Shown here: piece after piece, positions 21,610-32,221 of the stretch
Layout: every line of letters begins with the position of its first letter
Position numbering within the stretch: position 1 is the stretch's first letter
Assembly (NCBI GenBank): GCA_023055425.1
Contig: JALGPY010000009.1
Span: 17,673,775-17,737,774 of the forward strand
Direction of reading: 5' to 3'
Source: Linanthus parryae
Lineage: Eukaryota > Streptophyta > Magnoliopsida > Ericales > Polemoniaceae
DNA: 64,000 nt
Translations under genes and position numbers: made by a program
Notes under the pieces: generated by a model
The model's database searches: none
What the model saw: only the letters and a program-made list of their open reading frames with translations
What the model was told of the DNA's origin: nothing

Positions 21610-22949
21610 TGTTTTCAACTGGATGAGATGAGAGATATTTGAATCTCTTTCTTGGAGACCAGGGTTATGGTTCTCCATGTTGCTTCTCTGGTCTTGAAGT
21701 AGTGGCCTGATCATTCATGTATTTCTGTTCAACCTTATCAAGGCTTTGATCTTTATTTTCAAGGCCTTGAGACCTATTTTCAAGGTCTTGAAAATGGCTT
21801 CTACTTCCTTCTGAATCTTTCTTGAAACCATGTGAGTTTTTAGCTTCTTTTTCTGACTCATGCTTGTTCAAATTCAAGTCTGCAAAACTTTCACTCAAAG
21901 AACCATCATAGCTTTCATCAAAGATAACATGAATACTTTCTTCAACCATCATAGTTCTTTTCTTATAAACTCTATAAGCTTTGCTAGTTAGAGAGTAGCC
22001 AAGAAATATACCTTCATCTCTTCTTACATCAAACTTACCCAAGTTGTCCTTTCCATTGTTGTCGAAAAAGCAAGTGCATCCAAAGGGCTTGACATATGAA
22101 ATGTTTGGCTTTCTCCCTTTGGATAGTTTATAGGGGGTCTTCTTCAGGATCGGTCTGATCAAGCACCTGTTCAAATTGTAATTTGCTGTATTCACAGCTT
22201 CTGCCCAATAATGTCTTGGCAGCTTGTTCTCTAAAAGCATCGTTCTTGACATGTCTTCAAGAGTTCTGTTCTTTCTTTCAACAACTCCATTCTGTTGAGG
22301 AGTTCTAAGGGAAGAGAAATTATGACATATACCATGCTTAACAAAAAATAAATCAAACTATAACTGATCAAACTCTCCACCATGTTCACTTCTAATAGAA
22401 TCTATAGGTAGGTTTTTCAAGGTTTGAAGTTCTCTGCTAAGCTTTGAAAATTCAGAGAGGGCTTCAGATTTTTCTTTCAGAAACATAGCCCAAGTAAATC
22501 TACAGTAGTCATCAAGAATAACTAGCATATACTTCTTACCTTTAGGAGTTGGAGTCCTCATAGGACCACATAAATCTATGTGATGTAATTCAATAGGTCT
22601 AAAAGGACTTAAAAACTTCTTTGGCTTGAATGAGCTTCTTTTTTTCATACCTTGAGCACGGGCTTTGCATACTTCATCATCTTTGAACTTAATGGATGGT
22701 AATCATCTTACTAGATATTTGGAGATCAACTTGTTCAAGGTATGCAAGCTAATGTGACCAAGCTTTCTGTGCCAAAGCTTTGAATCTTCTTTCAAGGCCT
22801 TGAGGCACTTCAAAGTTTTACCAATACCAAGAATGTTGCATTTTCCTTTGTCACCAAGTGTAATTGACCCTTCTGATTGCTCTTTCAATTATGAGAATAG
22901 AGATATGTTTCCACTCATGTGTCTTGACCAACCACTGTCCATAAACTAC
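21610..22949 (-). pseudogene. protease remnant and integrase of Sirevirus-like copy A
   Basis: The protease active site reads FMDSGWSRHMSGN (about 22905-22945), so D-S-G is intact. The ~0.2 kb that follows in the other copy (58250-58460) is missing at about 22825, so GILGIGK-type sequence runs straight into KLWHRKLGHISLHTLNKL (22703-22888), the integrase zinc module. The core has LHHIDLCGPM with the first Asp, but the second Asp context reads IRSEHGGEF (Asp to Glu) at 22370-22400. The C-terminal part, 21665-22252, has RHYWAEAVNTANY and KPFGCTCFF, followed by a Q/S/E-rich tail built on SQGLENKDQSLDK repeats. Confidence 0.8.
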
Positions 22950-24431
22950 TTCTGTTCATTAACATTAGTGAAAACCTGCAAACATCAATCTTTGCCTTAC
23001 ACAGCAGTTAGACCAAGTATCCAATTTGGACTCATATTCAGGATTAACCATATTAGGTGGTCTGGCCCCTTTAGGAACCCAAATATGTCTGATTTGTCCT
23101 TTGAGTTGAAATGGGAATGTGTTCCTCATTATGTGAGGGTCTCTTCTTCTGAAAGGACAAGTCATCTTCATATGACCAAATTTATTGCAAAAATGACATT
23201 TAGGAGAAGTTTTGCTTCCAGCCTTCACAAATCTGGTGTTGTTCTTTCTTGGAAAAATTGGATTGTATCCAATACAAGTTTTGTGAACAGACTTTGAATT
23301 TTCTCCAAGAATCAAGTTCAACTTGTGTTCTGAGCCTGCAAGCTTGACTTTTACTAATTCAGATTCTTGAAGTCTCTCTGCAAAAGTAGTCTTTTGTTTA
23401 TCTAATTCATCAGCTTGATGTCTTAGATTAACAAGGCTATCACTCAATAAAGAGTTCTCAGTGACTACTTCCTTGACTTGTGGTTTATAAGCTTTGAAAT
23501 TGGTTTTCAAGGCCTTGAAATCACTGTCAGTTTTCTTCTGAGAGATTTCAAGATTCTGATTTAGACAACAAGTTGTAAATTCTCTTTTCCTTGCTCATGA
23601 ACTTTTCTTTCAAAACTCTAATCTCTTTCAGATAGTCTTCTTCATTTAAAAGAATTATTCTAAGATAATCTGAAAGAGCTTCTTTTGGTTTTGAAATCAA
23701 ATAGTTTACCATTACCTCAATGTTATTATAAGAAATTTCATCATGCTTGGCCATGAAACATAGGTTGGCATGCTCGTCTTCATATTCAGAGTCACTTGAA
23801 GTGTCTAAATCACTCCATGAATCTATCATAGCCTTCTTTCTCTTGTCGTGATATTTCTTCTGGAATTTCTTGCTTTTCTTGTGTTAACAGTCTCTGATAA
23901 AGTGTCCTGCATCACCACACTCAAAGCAATTCATGACTTTTGATCTATTGTTCTGTAAAGAAGACTTACCTTTGTAGTCCTTTCTACTAAAAGATCTGTG
24001 TCTTTATCTGTTGAAGTCTTTGTTTCCAAAGTTTTTCTCCATCTTAAGAATTTTGGTCAAGGCTTTGGAAATCAAAGCAAATGGATCTTCATCATCATCC
24101 TCAGTTTCAAGGCTTTGAATTTTCCCATTCTCTTTGGCCTTGAGTGCTATGTTCTTGATGCCTTCTGGTAATAGCTTTGTAATTTTTTGAAAATTGTTCT
24201 AATTCAGATGAAGAGAGAGAGAGAGTCTTCATATTTGGGAGTTCTAATCCCATCTTTCTCTATGTGGAAAGTGTGAGGTCCATTCTAAATAATGGTCCAC
24301 AGTTCTATGTCTTGATCAATGATGAACATTTTCATCAAGCCTTTCCAGTGAGCAAAATAATCTCCGTAGAATAGAGGAGGTCTGTTAGCAGGTCTTCCCT
24401 GTGAGAAACCACCATCACCTGCAGTACTCAT
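22950..24431 (-). pseudogene. gag: gag of Sirevirus-like copy A, capsid part deleted
   Basis: The start MSTAGDGGFSQGRPANRPPLFYGDYFAHWKGLMKMF at 24431 is the conserved gag N-terminus. Near 24170 the reading jumps from SKNYKAI to LPEGIKNIALKAK. The other two copies have about 0.42 kb in between (43733-44149 in the fragment copy), so most of the capsid domain is gone. The first zinc knuckle, CFECGDAGHFIRDC, is intact but is followed at once by a TAA (23884-23886). A long acidic and coiled-coil linker (23548-23829, 23330-23510) leads to a second knuckle, CHFCNKFGHMKMTC, near 23170-23210. Confidence 0.8.
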
Positions 24432-24466
24432 GATCACCAGATGGTTAAATCTATATAGTGATACAA

Positions 24467-24478
24467 GCTCTGATACCA
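24467..24478 (-). promoter_or_regulatory. tRNA-iMet primer binding site, copy A
   Basis: The minus strand reads TGGTATCAGAGC two bases after the 5' LTR end ...CCTTTCA. This is a perfect match to the usual copia primer site. Confidence 0.9.
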
Positions 24479-24480
24479 AT

Positions 24481-25780
24481 TGAAAGGGGAGTAAGCAGTT
24501 TGAAGTGTAGCATAAATACTCTAGAAGGGGAGGTGAATAGAGTATGCCAACTTTTTGCGAAACTTGTAAAGATAAAAGTTTAAGTGAAGACCAATGAAGT
24601 TCAAGGCCTTGAAAATAGTTTCAAGCCTTTGAAAGAGATACAGTTTAAAAAAAGAGACATAAGTCTTTTTCAAGGCCTTAAAAATTAGTTTCAAACCCTT
24701 GAAAATAGAGTAGTTTGAATGCTAAAAACTAAGTATGCAAAATAAACTGTAATTGCAAGAAACTCGGAATGTATAGAGTTCAGTCCACTTGGACCTACGT
24801 CTCAACCTCAGGGAACTTATCCCTGTAGGATTTTCAATAACAATTCTTATTAATCAAAAGCTAAGTCGTAGATCTCAAGCACAGAGATATGCCTTACTCT
24901 GTTACAGTTTGTGGTTCTCACTAACCTATCTAGTACCTGCTCTAGCTAACTGATTAATTAAGAATTCTCTATTGTTAACTTTTAACAATCCATGAGAATG
25001 AGATATAGAAGTAATACAAGAATGATCTACAAATAAAGCACAGGACAGAAGAACACTGAAGTGTAAAACTGCAGTGAAGAATGCAGTGACCTTCTATGAG
25101 ATGGATTATGAGAATGATGAACTTCTTTGATGCTTGTCAATCAAGAAATGTGTCTCTCTTTTTTTCCCGTTGAGTGTTGTACCTGTTTCTTCAAAATAAG
25201 CTCCATTTATACTGATCAGAAGCTCTGCAAATATTCCCAGATTTTCAGCAACAACCTTCCTATTTTGTAGGCAACAACTTTGACTCTCTTAACAGCCTTC
25301 TCCAACGGATAGTTCATCATAATCTTCAGAGATATTGTTGTGATCTTGTCTTTAAACAAATTGAGAAGCTGTCATGAGTGTCTGATTGATCACAGAATCA
25401 TCTTCTCTTGATGTTTCCTTTCCTGCAAAAGCCTGATTAGGAAACCAATCTTGCAAACTTAAGAAATAAAATTTCCCTGCAAAACTGAGTCAAACAAATG
25501 GATTAAATGGGGTTAGATATATCAAAACAGTTTGTCTTTCATCGTCACATAATCACAAATCAAGCATAGGGGTGAGAGAGATAGAATCAAATTAGAACAC
25601 TTCATAAAAAAACTACCCCTTAGAATATGCATACAGGTCAGACAGTTTCAAGGCTTTGAATCCTGGTTCAAGGCCTTGAAATAGCTCAAGCCCGTGAAAC
25701 CTAATTCAAGGCTTTCAAAACTGGTTCAAGGTCTTGAAATAACTTTGTATTTCAAGTCCATCATAACGTGTGACCTTACA
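24481..25780 (-). repeat. 5' LTR of Sirevirus-like copy A
   Basis: 1300 bases ending at the target duplication ATTTG (25781-25785). It holds perfect TTCAAGGCCTTGAA copies at 24600 and 25667 and near-perfect ones between. It keeps the ~270 bases lost from the partner LTR. Confidence 0.85.
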
Positions 25781-25940
25781 ATTTGGTAGGTTGTTCTTGG
25801 CAACATGTCGTACTCTCATTGACGTAGAGAATGAGGGGCTGATTATGAGGGTCAATGATGACATGGTGAATTTTCCGGTCTTCAAACCGATAACCTATTA
25901 CTCGTGGGAGTATCAGCCAGGGGTTCCATTTATGTGCCTG
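25781..25940 (+). pseudogene. Athila-type protease, 3' part
   Basis: Starting with the second ATTTG, the frame gives GRLFLATCRTLIDVENEGLIMRVNDDMVNFPVFK, the conserved end of Athila protease, then YYSWEYQPGVPFMCL and a stop near 25942. It completes the segment ending at 16541. No RT sequence follows. Confidence 0.8.
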
Positions 25941-28455
25941 TGAAGCGGAAAATCCCAGAGTTGTCGTAAGGGGATCCACGTGATTACTTGGAACGGAACA
26001 AGCCATCTGATGTGCAGGCACCTGAAGTAGTGCTTCAAATTCAGAACAAAAAAACAAAGCTTGAAGCGGCACAATATGCCAGACCACCCTCGTGAGGTTG
26101 AAAGGTAACATGGTCGAGCCATGGACTTTAAAAAACAAGCGCTGCTTGGGAGCCAACCCATGTAGAGAAGGATTTTTTTTTCTTTTATTTTTGAGTTCTC
26201 CATATCTGATTGTGAAGGGTGAGAGAGAGTTGAATAACTTTTCTAAAAAGTGTGCAGGGACGCAGGTAACATATACGCACCGGATTCCCATTCTTGATGT
26301 GCGGGCTAGAGATTGCACGTTATTGTGGAAAGAAAAGGCCCCACATGAGTTTAGAAAAGAAATAGAGAATTGCTCGAGGTCGAGGAGAAAGTCCAATATG
26401 TTGAGTGCCACACGCATGGGAGGGCTACAAGTCATATCTTAGCTGCACATCAAAATCCAGACGCGTAGAGATTTCTATGGAAATTTCCAACAGTCCACAA
26501 GATCACTTCTTGTTGCAATTTTGCGGAAACGGTGCCCATGTAGGTCCGGGCACCAACGTACCTCTAACACTCTCTCTAATCTACATTTTGAGCGATAAAT
26601 GTTGAAATCGACCGCCTACACATTTAAGCGCGAAAACCTCCTAGTTGATCTATAAATTCGTTGAGGACAACGAAACGCTTAAGTGTGTGGGGGGGTGTTG
26701 TGTCTAACTTCGCTAGCCATGTCTTGTTATGAATTGCCTTGTTACATATAGTTATGTGTTTGTATTGTGCTGGATTGTGGTAGGATTGTGGAGTTTATGC
26801 ATTTGTTAGCACTTTAACTTTATTGAGTCACCTACCCAAAACTTGTGGTATATCGAGTTGGCCAAAAGCATAGAGAGTCTAGGAAAATATGAAAAATGGA
26901 AAAGTAAAAAATCCATAAAAATTAAAAATTTTGAGAAAGTGCAATTGAAGTAGTTTGAACCTGGCGAGATCTTATTTATAGTATTCTCTAGGAGTGTGAA
27001 GCGCGGCGGTGAGGCAGTTGACGCGTGAATCTGGATGGGGAGGCTGCTTATAGAGTGAATGCACACGAGAAATGCGTGTAGCTATCTCTCGTGCTTAGAT
27101 ATCTTACTATTGCTACACCACCGTCTTTTAGGTAGTCGTCAACCCTCCTCGTAGTGGAAATGGAACGACTGTGCGAGTGATGTTTTGGGGGATCCAATGG
27201 TCTCGTCTCTAACTTGTAGGTTCACTAGTTACCCCCATTGATCCATATAACCCATTTATTCACAACCTCTAGCCTAGGAAGCCTTTCATTGTGACTTTCT
27301 TCACTTGTTAGAATGGCCCTTTACTATGCATCATGATAGAGGGATTCGAGTTAGGGAGGTTCGATGAGGGTGTGACGATTTGATATATTAACTTTGAATG
27401 TTCTTACATGTTTCTTTTTACAGGGGATGTGAGGGTGAGTTAGATACGGTAGCAAACTTCGGTGTTACGGTGAGTCGTGTCCCTACCCCACGATCACAGG
27501 TGGAGTACCATAGTGCATGACATCCTTTCTGCACGATATGGGGTAGGATTGACTTAGATTATAGGAGGACGTGCTGTTTTTTCACTATATTCTTTATCTT
27601 ATGTGATAGGGAGGATCGGTTCGATTAAAAGCATGTATCACGTTGAATATAGGGTTACTTCATGGATTCAGCTTATTTTGAGTGTGGGGGTGACGACATC
27701 TACATCATCAGTATTCATGGAGTTGACACGTTCAACCCGCACTTATTTATATCATAATTGTTATCTCCTCAGCCGTACGTGTTGCATTACAGTGTTGCTC
27801 CATCTCAAAGTGGAAAGTTAAAAGAAAAAGAAAAAAAAAAGAAAGTGAAAGTGCAAAGGAATAAGGGAACTTGATTCAAAAATTCTTACAGAAACGAGAA
27901 GATTAGCTTGTTTCCGAAGTAGGTGAGCTTCGGTGAGGTTCCTTGGATTTTGGTGAGGGAGTGTGAGAAAACGGGTTTTGTGAGTTGTATCGTGACGTCT
28001 AGGACTACGCTTCCAGATATCCTATCCTACCCGTCCTATGTCGTCAGCAGTTTCAACCTGAGGAATAAAATTTTGGATGGTAAGTGATAGGGATATGTCC
28101 GACGAGTGTGAAAAAGTGTAGTATTAGTGCTAATGCTTGTTCTGTTAACCTGGACTGGCCGCGAAATCTTCCGATCATTTGTGGTTGTGAAATCTCGAAG
28201 GTAATGTGAGAGCTCGAAGACTTACCGGTTCACTATATGGAGATTGTCCAATCTCTCAAGAAACAAAAATTGTGTTGTTTAATTCTTGTATTGTTTATAA
28301 TCGAGTTATATATTGTATAGACATGTAGAATGCATTGGGTGTGTGTGTGTGTGTTGTTTGTGTCACATGTCTAGTGGATTTGAATGCAACTTAGTGGATT
28401 GAAAGATGTAGTAATGGATTTAATTGAGATTTTTCTCGAGACGCCGAAAAAGTTA
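25941..28455 (+). other. 3' non-coding region of the Athila-type element
   Basis: No protein is recognisable. Three signals are shared with the smaller Athila-like element. First, a block at 26104-26160 with GCTGCTTGGGAGCCAACCC. Second, a perfect hairpin TTCGTTG-AGGA-CAACGAA at 26657-26674, followed by a G-tract AAGTGTGTGGGGGGG at 26681-26695. Third, an A-rich stretch near 26880-26940 with AAAAATCCATAAAAATTAAA. The true polypurine tract lies about 1.8 kb further on. Confidence 0.65.
26657..26674 (+). promoter_or_regulatory. conserved hairpin TTCGTTG-AGGA-CAACGAA
   Basis: Perfect 7-bp arms with the loop AGGA. The identical 18-mer is at 35319-35336, in the same place relative to a following G-tract. 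The function is not known to me; it may act in the RNA. Confidence 0.6.
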
Positions 28456-28467
28456 GTGTAGGGGATC
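28456..28467 (+). promoter_or_regulatory. polypurine tract of the Athila-type element
   Basis: GTGTAGGGGATC directly precedes the 3' LTR start TGATAACTC at 28468. It is purine-rich, but less perfect than in the smaller element. Confidence 0.6.
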
Positions 28468-30861
28468 TGATAACTCTGTATTAGAGTTATATTTATGACA
28501 CGTTTTTATACCATTTTGCGTGATTTCCGGATAAAATATATAATATTTACGCTATGATTGCAAGGAATTTGAATATGTGGATCTTTACGCGCATAAGTGA
28601 TCATTCAGGTGTTTCCTCGTCCATTTGAGCTAGTTATCTCCTATTTTACACCTAGTACTTGTAGTTGTTTGATTCTCAGATACAAGAGGCTCATGGCGTG
28701 GAACGGGGATGGAAACAAACTTCGGAAACGACCAAAAAGCTTAAGATTGACAAGGGATTTGCCCAAATTTGCAGCCAAGTGAATGAACTAGAAACTCGGT
28801 TCTAGACTCACCCGTGCTAGCCGTTCTCTGTATTCACCATGACCACCAGCCAAAGCAACAATAAAAACCACAATCCAGATTCACCATCTCCAAAATACAC
28901 CACTGAACCTACAACAAGTCAAGATTAACCACCATAACCAATGTCATCACCTCTATGACATTCACAACCAACACCTAAACCATTACCACCTGACTTCAAC
29001 CAATTAAACTACTAACTTCTCCAAAATCCTAACCGTAGATTACCTCCTACTCCAACACATTAACCTGGAACCAAAGCCAAAAATAACTTATTACCTACAG
29101 CTCCATTTCTCCATGAATAAACCCAACAGCCACTACAGCCACCATCCCCCATGAATCAACACAATTACACTTCCAAACTACCGCTGCTTCCAGACCCTAT
29201 GACCTGCAACTCTACACTATACCTAACTAACCTCCTCAGTCTAGAAACTAAGAAAACATTTTCCACCAAATCCTTCACCTGTTACACCACCAGCGCTAGA
29301 ACTGAACCAAATATCTATCCAGCTAGTAAGCCTCTACAATCATCACCAATTGCAGCCACCACAAACACCCAACCACCTGAACCCTTCATTCACCTGTACC
29401 GCAGAAAAAAACCACCACGGAATCCGCCCTGGCAGTGCAAAAACAGAGTAGAACGAAGAAGAAAGTACAGAAAACGAAGGAGAAGAAAAACCCTGGAGAT
29501 CGCACGACCTCACCCCTTGGTCGTGCGATCAGGAGAAGAACATGGCGAATCTTGGATCGAGAAATATTGAAAGTCACCTCCTGGTCGCGCATATGCAGGG
29601 AAGGGTCTGATCTCTCGACCAGACAAGGTGATCGTCCGATCTCCTAGAGCAGAAAAATCACACGGACGAAGGAAAAAAGAGGCACATCTATGCTTGTTCA
29701 AAACTACGTAGTTTTGTTAAATAATTCTTAACGCTATGATTAATTAATTGAGTAAGTACAAAAAATGGAGAATATCTCATTATTCATTCTACTACCGTGA
29801 AAAGAAAGAAGGGGACGAATAGAAGACGCAGGCCAAGACTTCAAGATTAATGAATTTTATTTGATTTCTTCTTCCATCTCTCATTCAATTTTAATGGAGA
29901 AACTCTTGTCTATTTCATACTTAGTTATGAGTAGTTAAGCGACTTTTTCTAGGCACCTCATGTGAGAGCCTAGGGTTCATCTAAACGATGAATGTTTTCT
30001 TGATTTAATCTTTGCTTCATGTTTTATTGATTTCATCTTTTGAATCAATTCTGGTTTCTTGTTTACATTAGTAATCTTATTCTACTGATACGATTAGGAG
30101 ATAAACTAGGCTTCAAGAACCAGGGTTTATTCAATAGTTGGTTCATGCTTTAAGTTAGCTTTGTTCTAATTCAGTTGTTCATGAATTGTGCATAATACTC
30201 AGTGTTAATGGAGTAATTAACCGGAAACACTGCTTAGTTAGCAAATGCACGACAATGATTCTACTAACGAGGATGAGACTTGAACATCAATCCCGTATCA
30301 CTGAGACCGAGAAGAGACGTGTTAGGATTGGCTAGTGTGGGTAGATTCAGTAGGCAAGACCGACTATTTCCTGCAACGGCGGACCGACAAAACCCGTTTT
30401 CGTGCATGTCGTTAGCCTACTAGAACGGACAGGTAGACACATGAGACCAACATGAGATTGTAGTCGACCATGATGTAGAATGACTTGAGACCGACAGGAG
30501 AGATTCATTTTTGTTACCCGGCTTAGTTAGAATATAGTTAACGTGGTGCTCAGATAATCCAAACATCGTTTATAACCCTAGGTGATCAACGAGATTGCCT
30601 AGCCTCTCCATTTATTAATAAAGAACTCTTCTTAATTTCATTTTGTTAGTATTTATGCTATTGATCTCAGCCACTTGTTTGGGATGGAAACACCACAATT
30701 CACACCACTTTCATATGGTTACCTTGTAAACTACATCAACGTGTTAATTATAAACTTGTTGCGAGCTTGTCCTCGAGGGATCGACAACCCGAGTACTAAA
30801 AGTACTCACTCTTTACTACTTGACAGTACGCGTGCGTAACACGCGCTAGTAATCTGCGTCA
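28468..30861 (+). repeat. 3' LTR of the Athila-type element
   Basis: 2394 bases, TGATAACTCTGTATTAGAG to AATCTGCGTCA, followed by the target duplication GCAAG (30862-30866). It aligns with both parts of the 5' LTR, and its shorter length reveals the insertion there. A perfect 12-bp inverted repeat is at 29498-29530. Confidence 0.9.
29498..29530. repeat. perfect inverted repeat GATCGCACGACC / GGTCGTGCGATC
   Basis: 12-bp arms around a 9-base spacer. Related half-sites follow near 29583-29645. The 5' LTR has a decayed version at about 11095-11160. Confidence 0.8.
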
Positions 30862-30866
30862 GCAAG

Positions 30867-32091
30867 GTTGCTTGTTTGGTTACTTTCATGCGATTAGGGG
30901 GTTTGACAGGGTGATCCTCTTTCTCCATCTTTTTTCATCATTGCGCAGGATTCTTTTAGAAGGGCTTGGAAGAAGGCTATCTAGATACGGCACATCTTGC
31001 CTTATTCCTGCTCCAGGAGGGTTGATGCACCCTCCCACTTACTCAATGAGGATGATTTCCATCTCTTTATAATGGTTCTAAGCGCTCCATTCAAGGTCTT
31101 AAGGGAGTTTTCGGTGAGTATGAGGTAGTGTAAGGTCAAATGATTAGTCCAGGGAAGAGTAGTTTCTCGGTTTTGGAATCGGTTCCTCAGCATCGTCGGA
31201 ATAGGATTGTGACATAGAAGTTTTTTGGCGCTCCAGATTAAGCATCTTGGTATTTATTTCAAGGAGCGTTTAGCTTGGTTTTTGAATTATCGCTATGGTA
31301 ACCCCCCCTCCCCGGTGATCACATTCCGGGGCACCATGTTAGCTTTGTTTCGAGATGATAGCGAAGCATCTTGGGATGATTCAGCAGTTTGCTTTCTGGA
31401 AGGATAGTGGTGGTCCCTCCATGTATGTTTGGAGGCTAGAGAGGATGGGTCAGTTATGATCGATCATGTCCTTCTTGCCCCTCCTACATAGTCAGTATGA
31501 GCCTTATATGTTGTGTTCTAGACTCAAGATTTCTCACCTGCCATCTAAGGTGTGGGTTTTCATGTATCGCCTCATCTTTAGAGCTCTTCTAACAGATAAT
31601 GGAATTCGCCACTTAGGGTAACCGGTGGCCTCGCTGTGTTTTTTTTGTTTCATGGTAGAGGAGTCGTTAGCTCATCTCTTTATTTACGGCAGAATAGCTA
31701 GAGCGATTTGGGAGAATTTCCTTCCCATGGGGGCCTCCTTGTCACATACTTCAGTCCATAGGCTTTTGGTGGACAGATGGGGCTCGCCAGGTTCTTCTTC
31801 CCATATCAATTTCTTACCCACAACCACTCATTCTTTTGTGCACTAGAAGTTGTGGAGGTCAAGAAATGCAGTGATTTTTTATCAGCGCCCATGGCTGCTG
31901 ATGCGGTTATCGGTAGTGTCTTGAGGTGGTTGAGGGAGATTCTTTCGCTTTTCTCTCCTTCTCGCGCTTGGTATGTTGGATCATATTACAGTGACTCAGT
32001 TGAATCTGCCTCTTCTTCGCCCTTCAGCGAGGAGAGGGTCTTGGATCAGGTGGCCCTATCTTGCGATTGGTCAAGTGGCATTTCATTTTGA
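30867..32091 (+). pseudogene. LINE ORF2 fragment 2 (C-terminal RT and zf-RVT)
   Basis: The reading resumes after the target duplication with FGYFHAIRG, matching the LINE block before RQGDPLSP, and LILLEGLG-type sequence. The catalytic block YADD reads SHLLNEDDF at 31033-31058, so it is altered. From 31540 the zf-RVT domain is readable: HLPSKVWVFMYRLIFRALLTDNGIRHLG, then CFFCFMVEESLAHLFIYGRIARAIWE (31625-31720). The end, QVAFHFDG near 32065-32090, is the start of the RNase H domain, which continues at 38428. Many frame changes show it is non-functional. Confidence 0.8.
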
Positions 32092-32221
32092 TGGCTATGT
32101 ATCCCATCGGGGAGTGAAATAGAACATGAAACCATAAGCTCCCAATCAGTGGGAGGAGCGGTAGCTCTGACCGCGTGCCTGTTGAAGAATGCATAGGTTG
32201 ATCTTTCCGTGCCGGGTCCGA
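32092..32221 (+). other. organellar DNA insert, left part (plastid 23S rRNA fragment)
   Basis: Bases 32109-32191 carry GAGTGAAATAGAACATGAAA, GCTCCCAATCAGTGGGAGG and TGACCGCGTGCCTGTTGAAG, the conserved domain II region of plastid 23S rRNA (E. coli has GAGTGAAAAAGAACCTGAAA and CAAGCAGTGGGAG here). A few substitutions are present. The next 30 bases (to TCCGA at 32217-32221) are not 23S and continue at 38242. The fragment is nuclear: it sits between two halves of a LINE RNase H domain. Confidence 0.75.
32217..32221. repeat. target site duplication TCCGA, left copy
   Basis: TCCGA precedes the LTR start at 32222 and is repeated at 38237-38241 after the 3' LTR. Confidence 0.9.

Larger units (their letters stand above)
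16542..25780 (-). mobile_element. Sirevirus-like Ty1/copia element (copy A), reverse strand
   Basis: Its 9239 bases are bounded by LTRs TGTAAGG...CCTTTCA and a 5-bp duplication ATTTG. On the minus strand the order is 5' LTR, tRNA-iMet primer site, gag with two zinc knuckles, protease, integrase, RT, RNase H, an extra 3' ORF, polypurine tract and 3' LTR. The AGGGGGAGAT-type polypurine tract, large gag and extra ORF after pol fit the Sirevirus lineage. The copy is inactive: gag, the protease region and the 3' LTR each carry an internal deletion, and stops are frequent. Confidence 0.85.
10078..30861 (+). mobile_element. non-autonomous Athila-type Ty3/gypsy element, with nested insertions
   Basis: Bounded by LTRs starting TGATAACTCTGTATTA and ending CTGCGTCA, with a 5-bp duplication GCAAG. 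It has a tRNA-Asp primer site and remnants of Athila gag and protease. After the protease the sequence passes at once into the Athila 3' non-coding region, so RT, RNase H and integrase are missing. Without the Sirevirus-like insertion the internal part is only about 4.8 kb. It sits inside a LINE and would have needed enzymes in trans. Confidence 0.85.

Noticed and set aside
25776..26435. A 219-aa minus-strand ORF
   Set aside because: It is antisense to Athila protease and the 3' block, and the plus-strand family match is clear.
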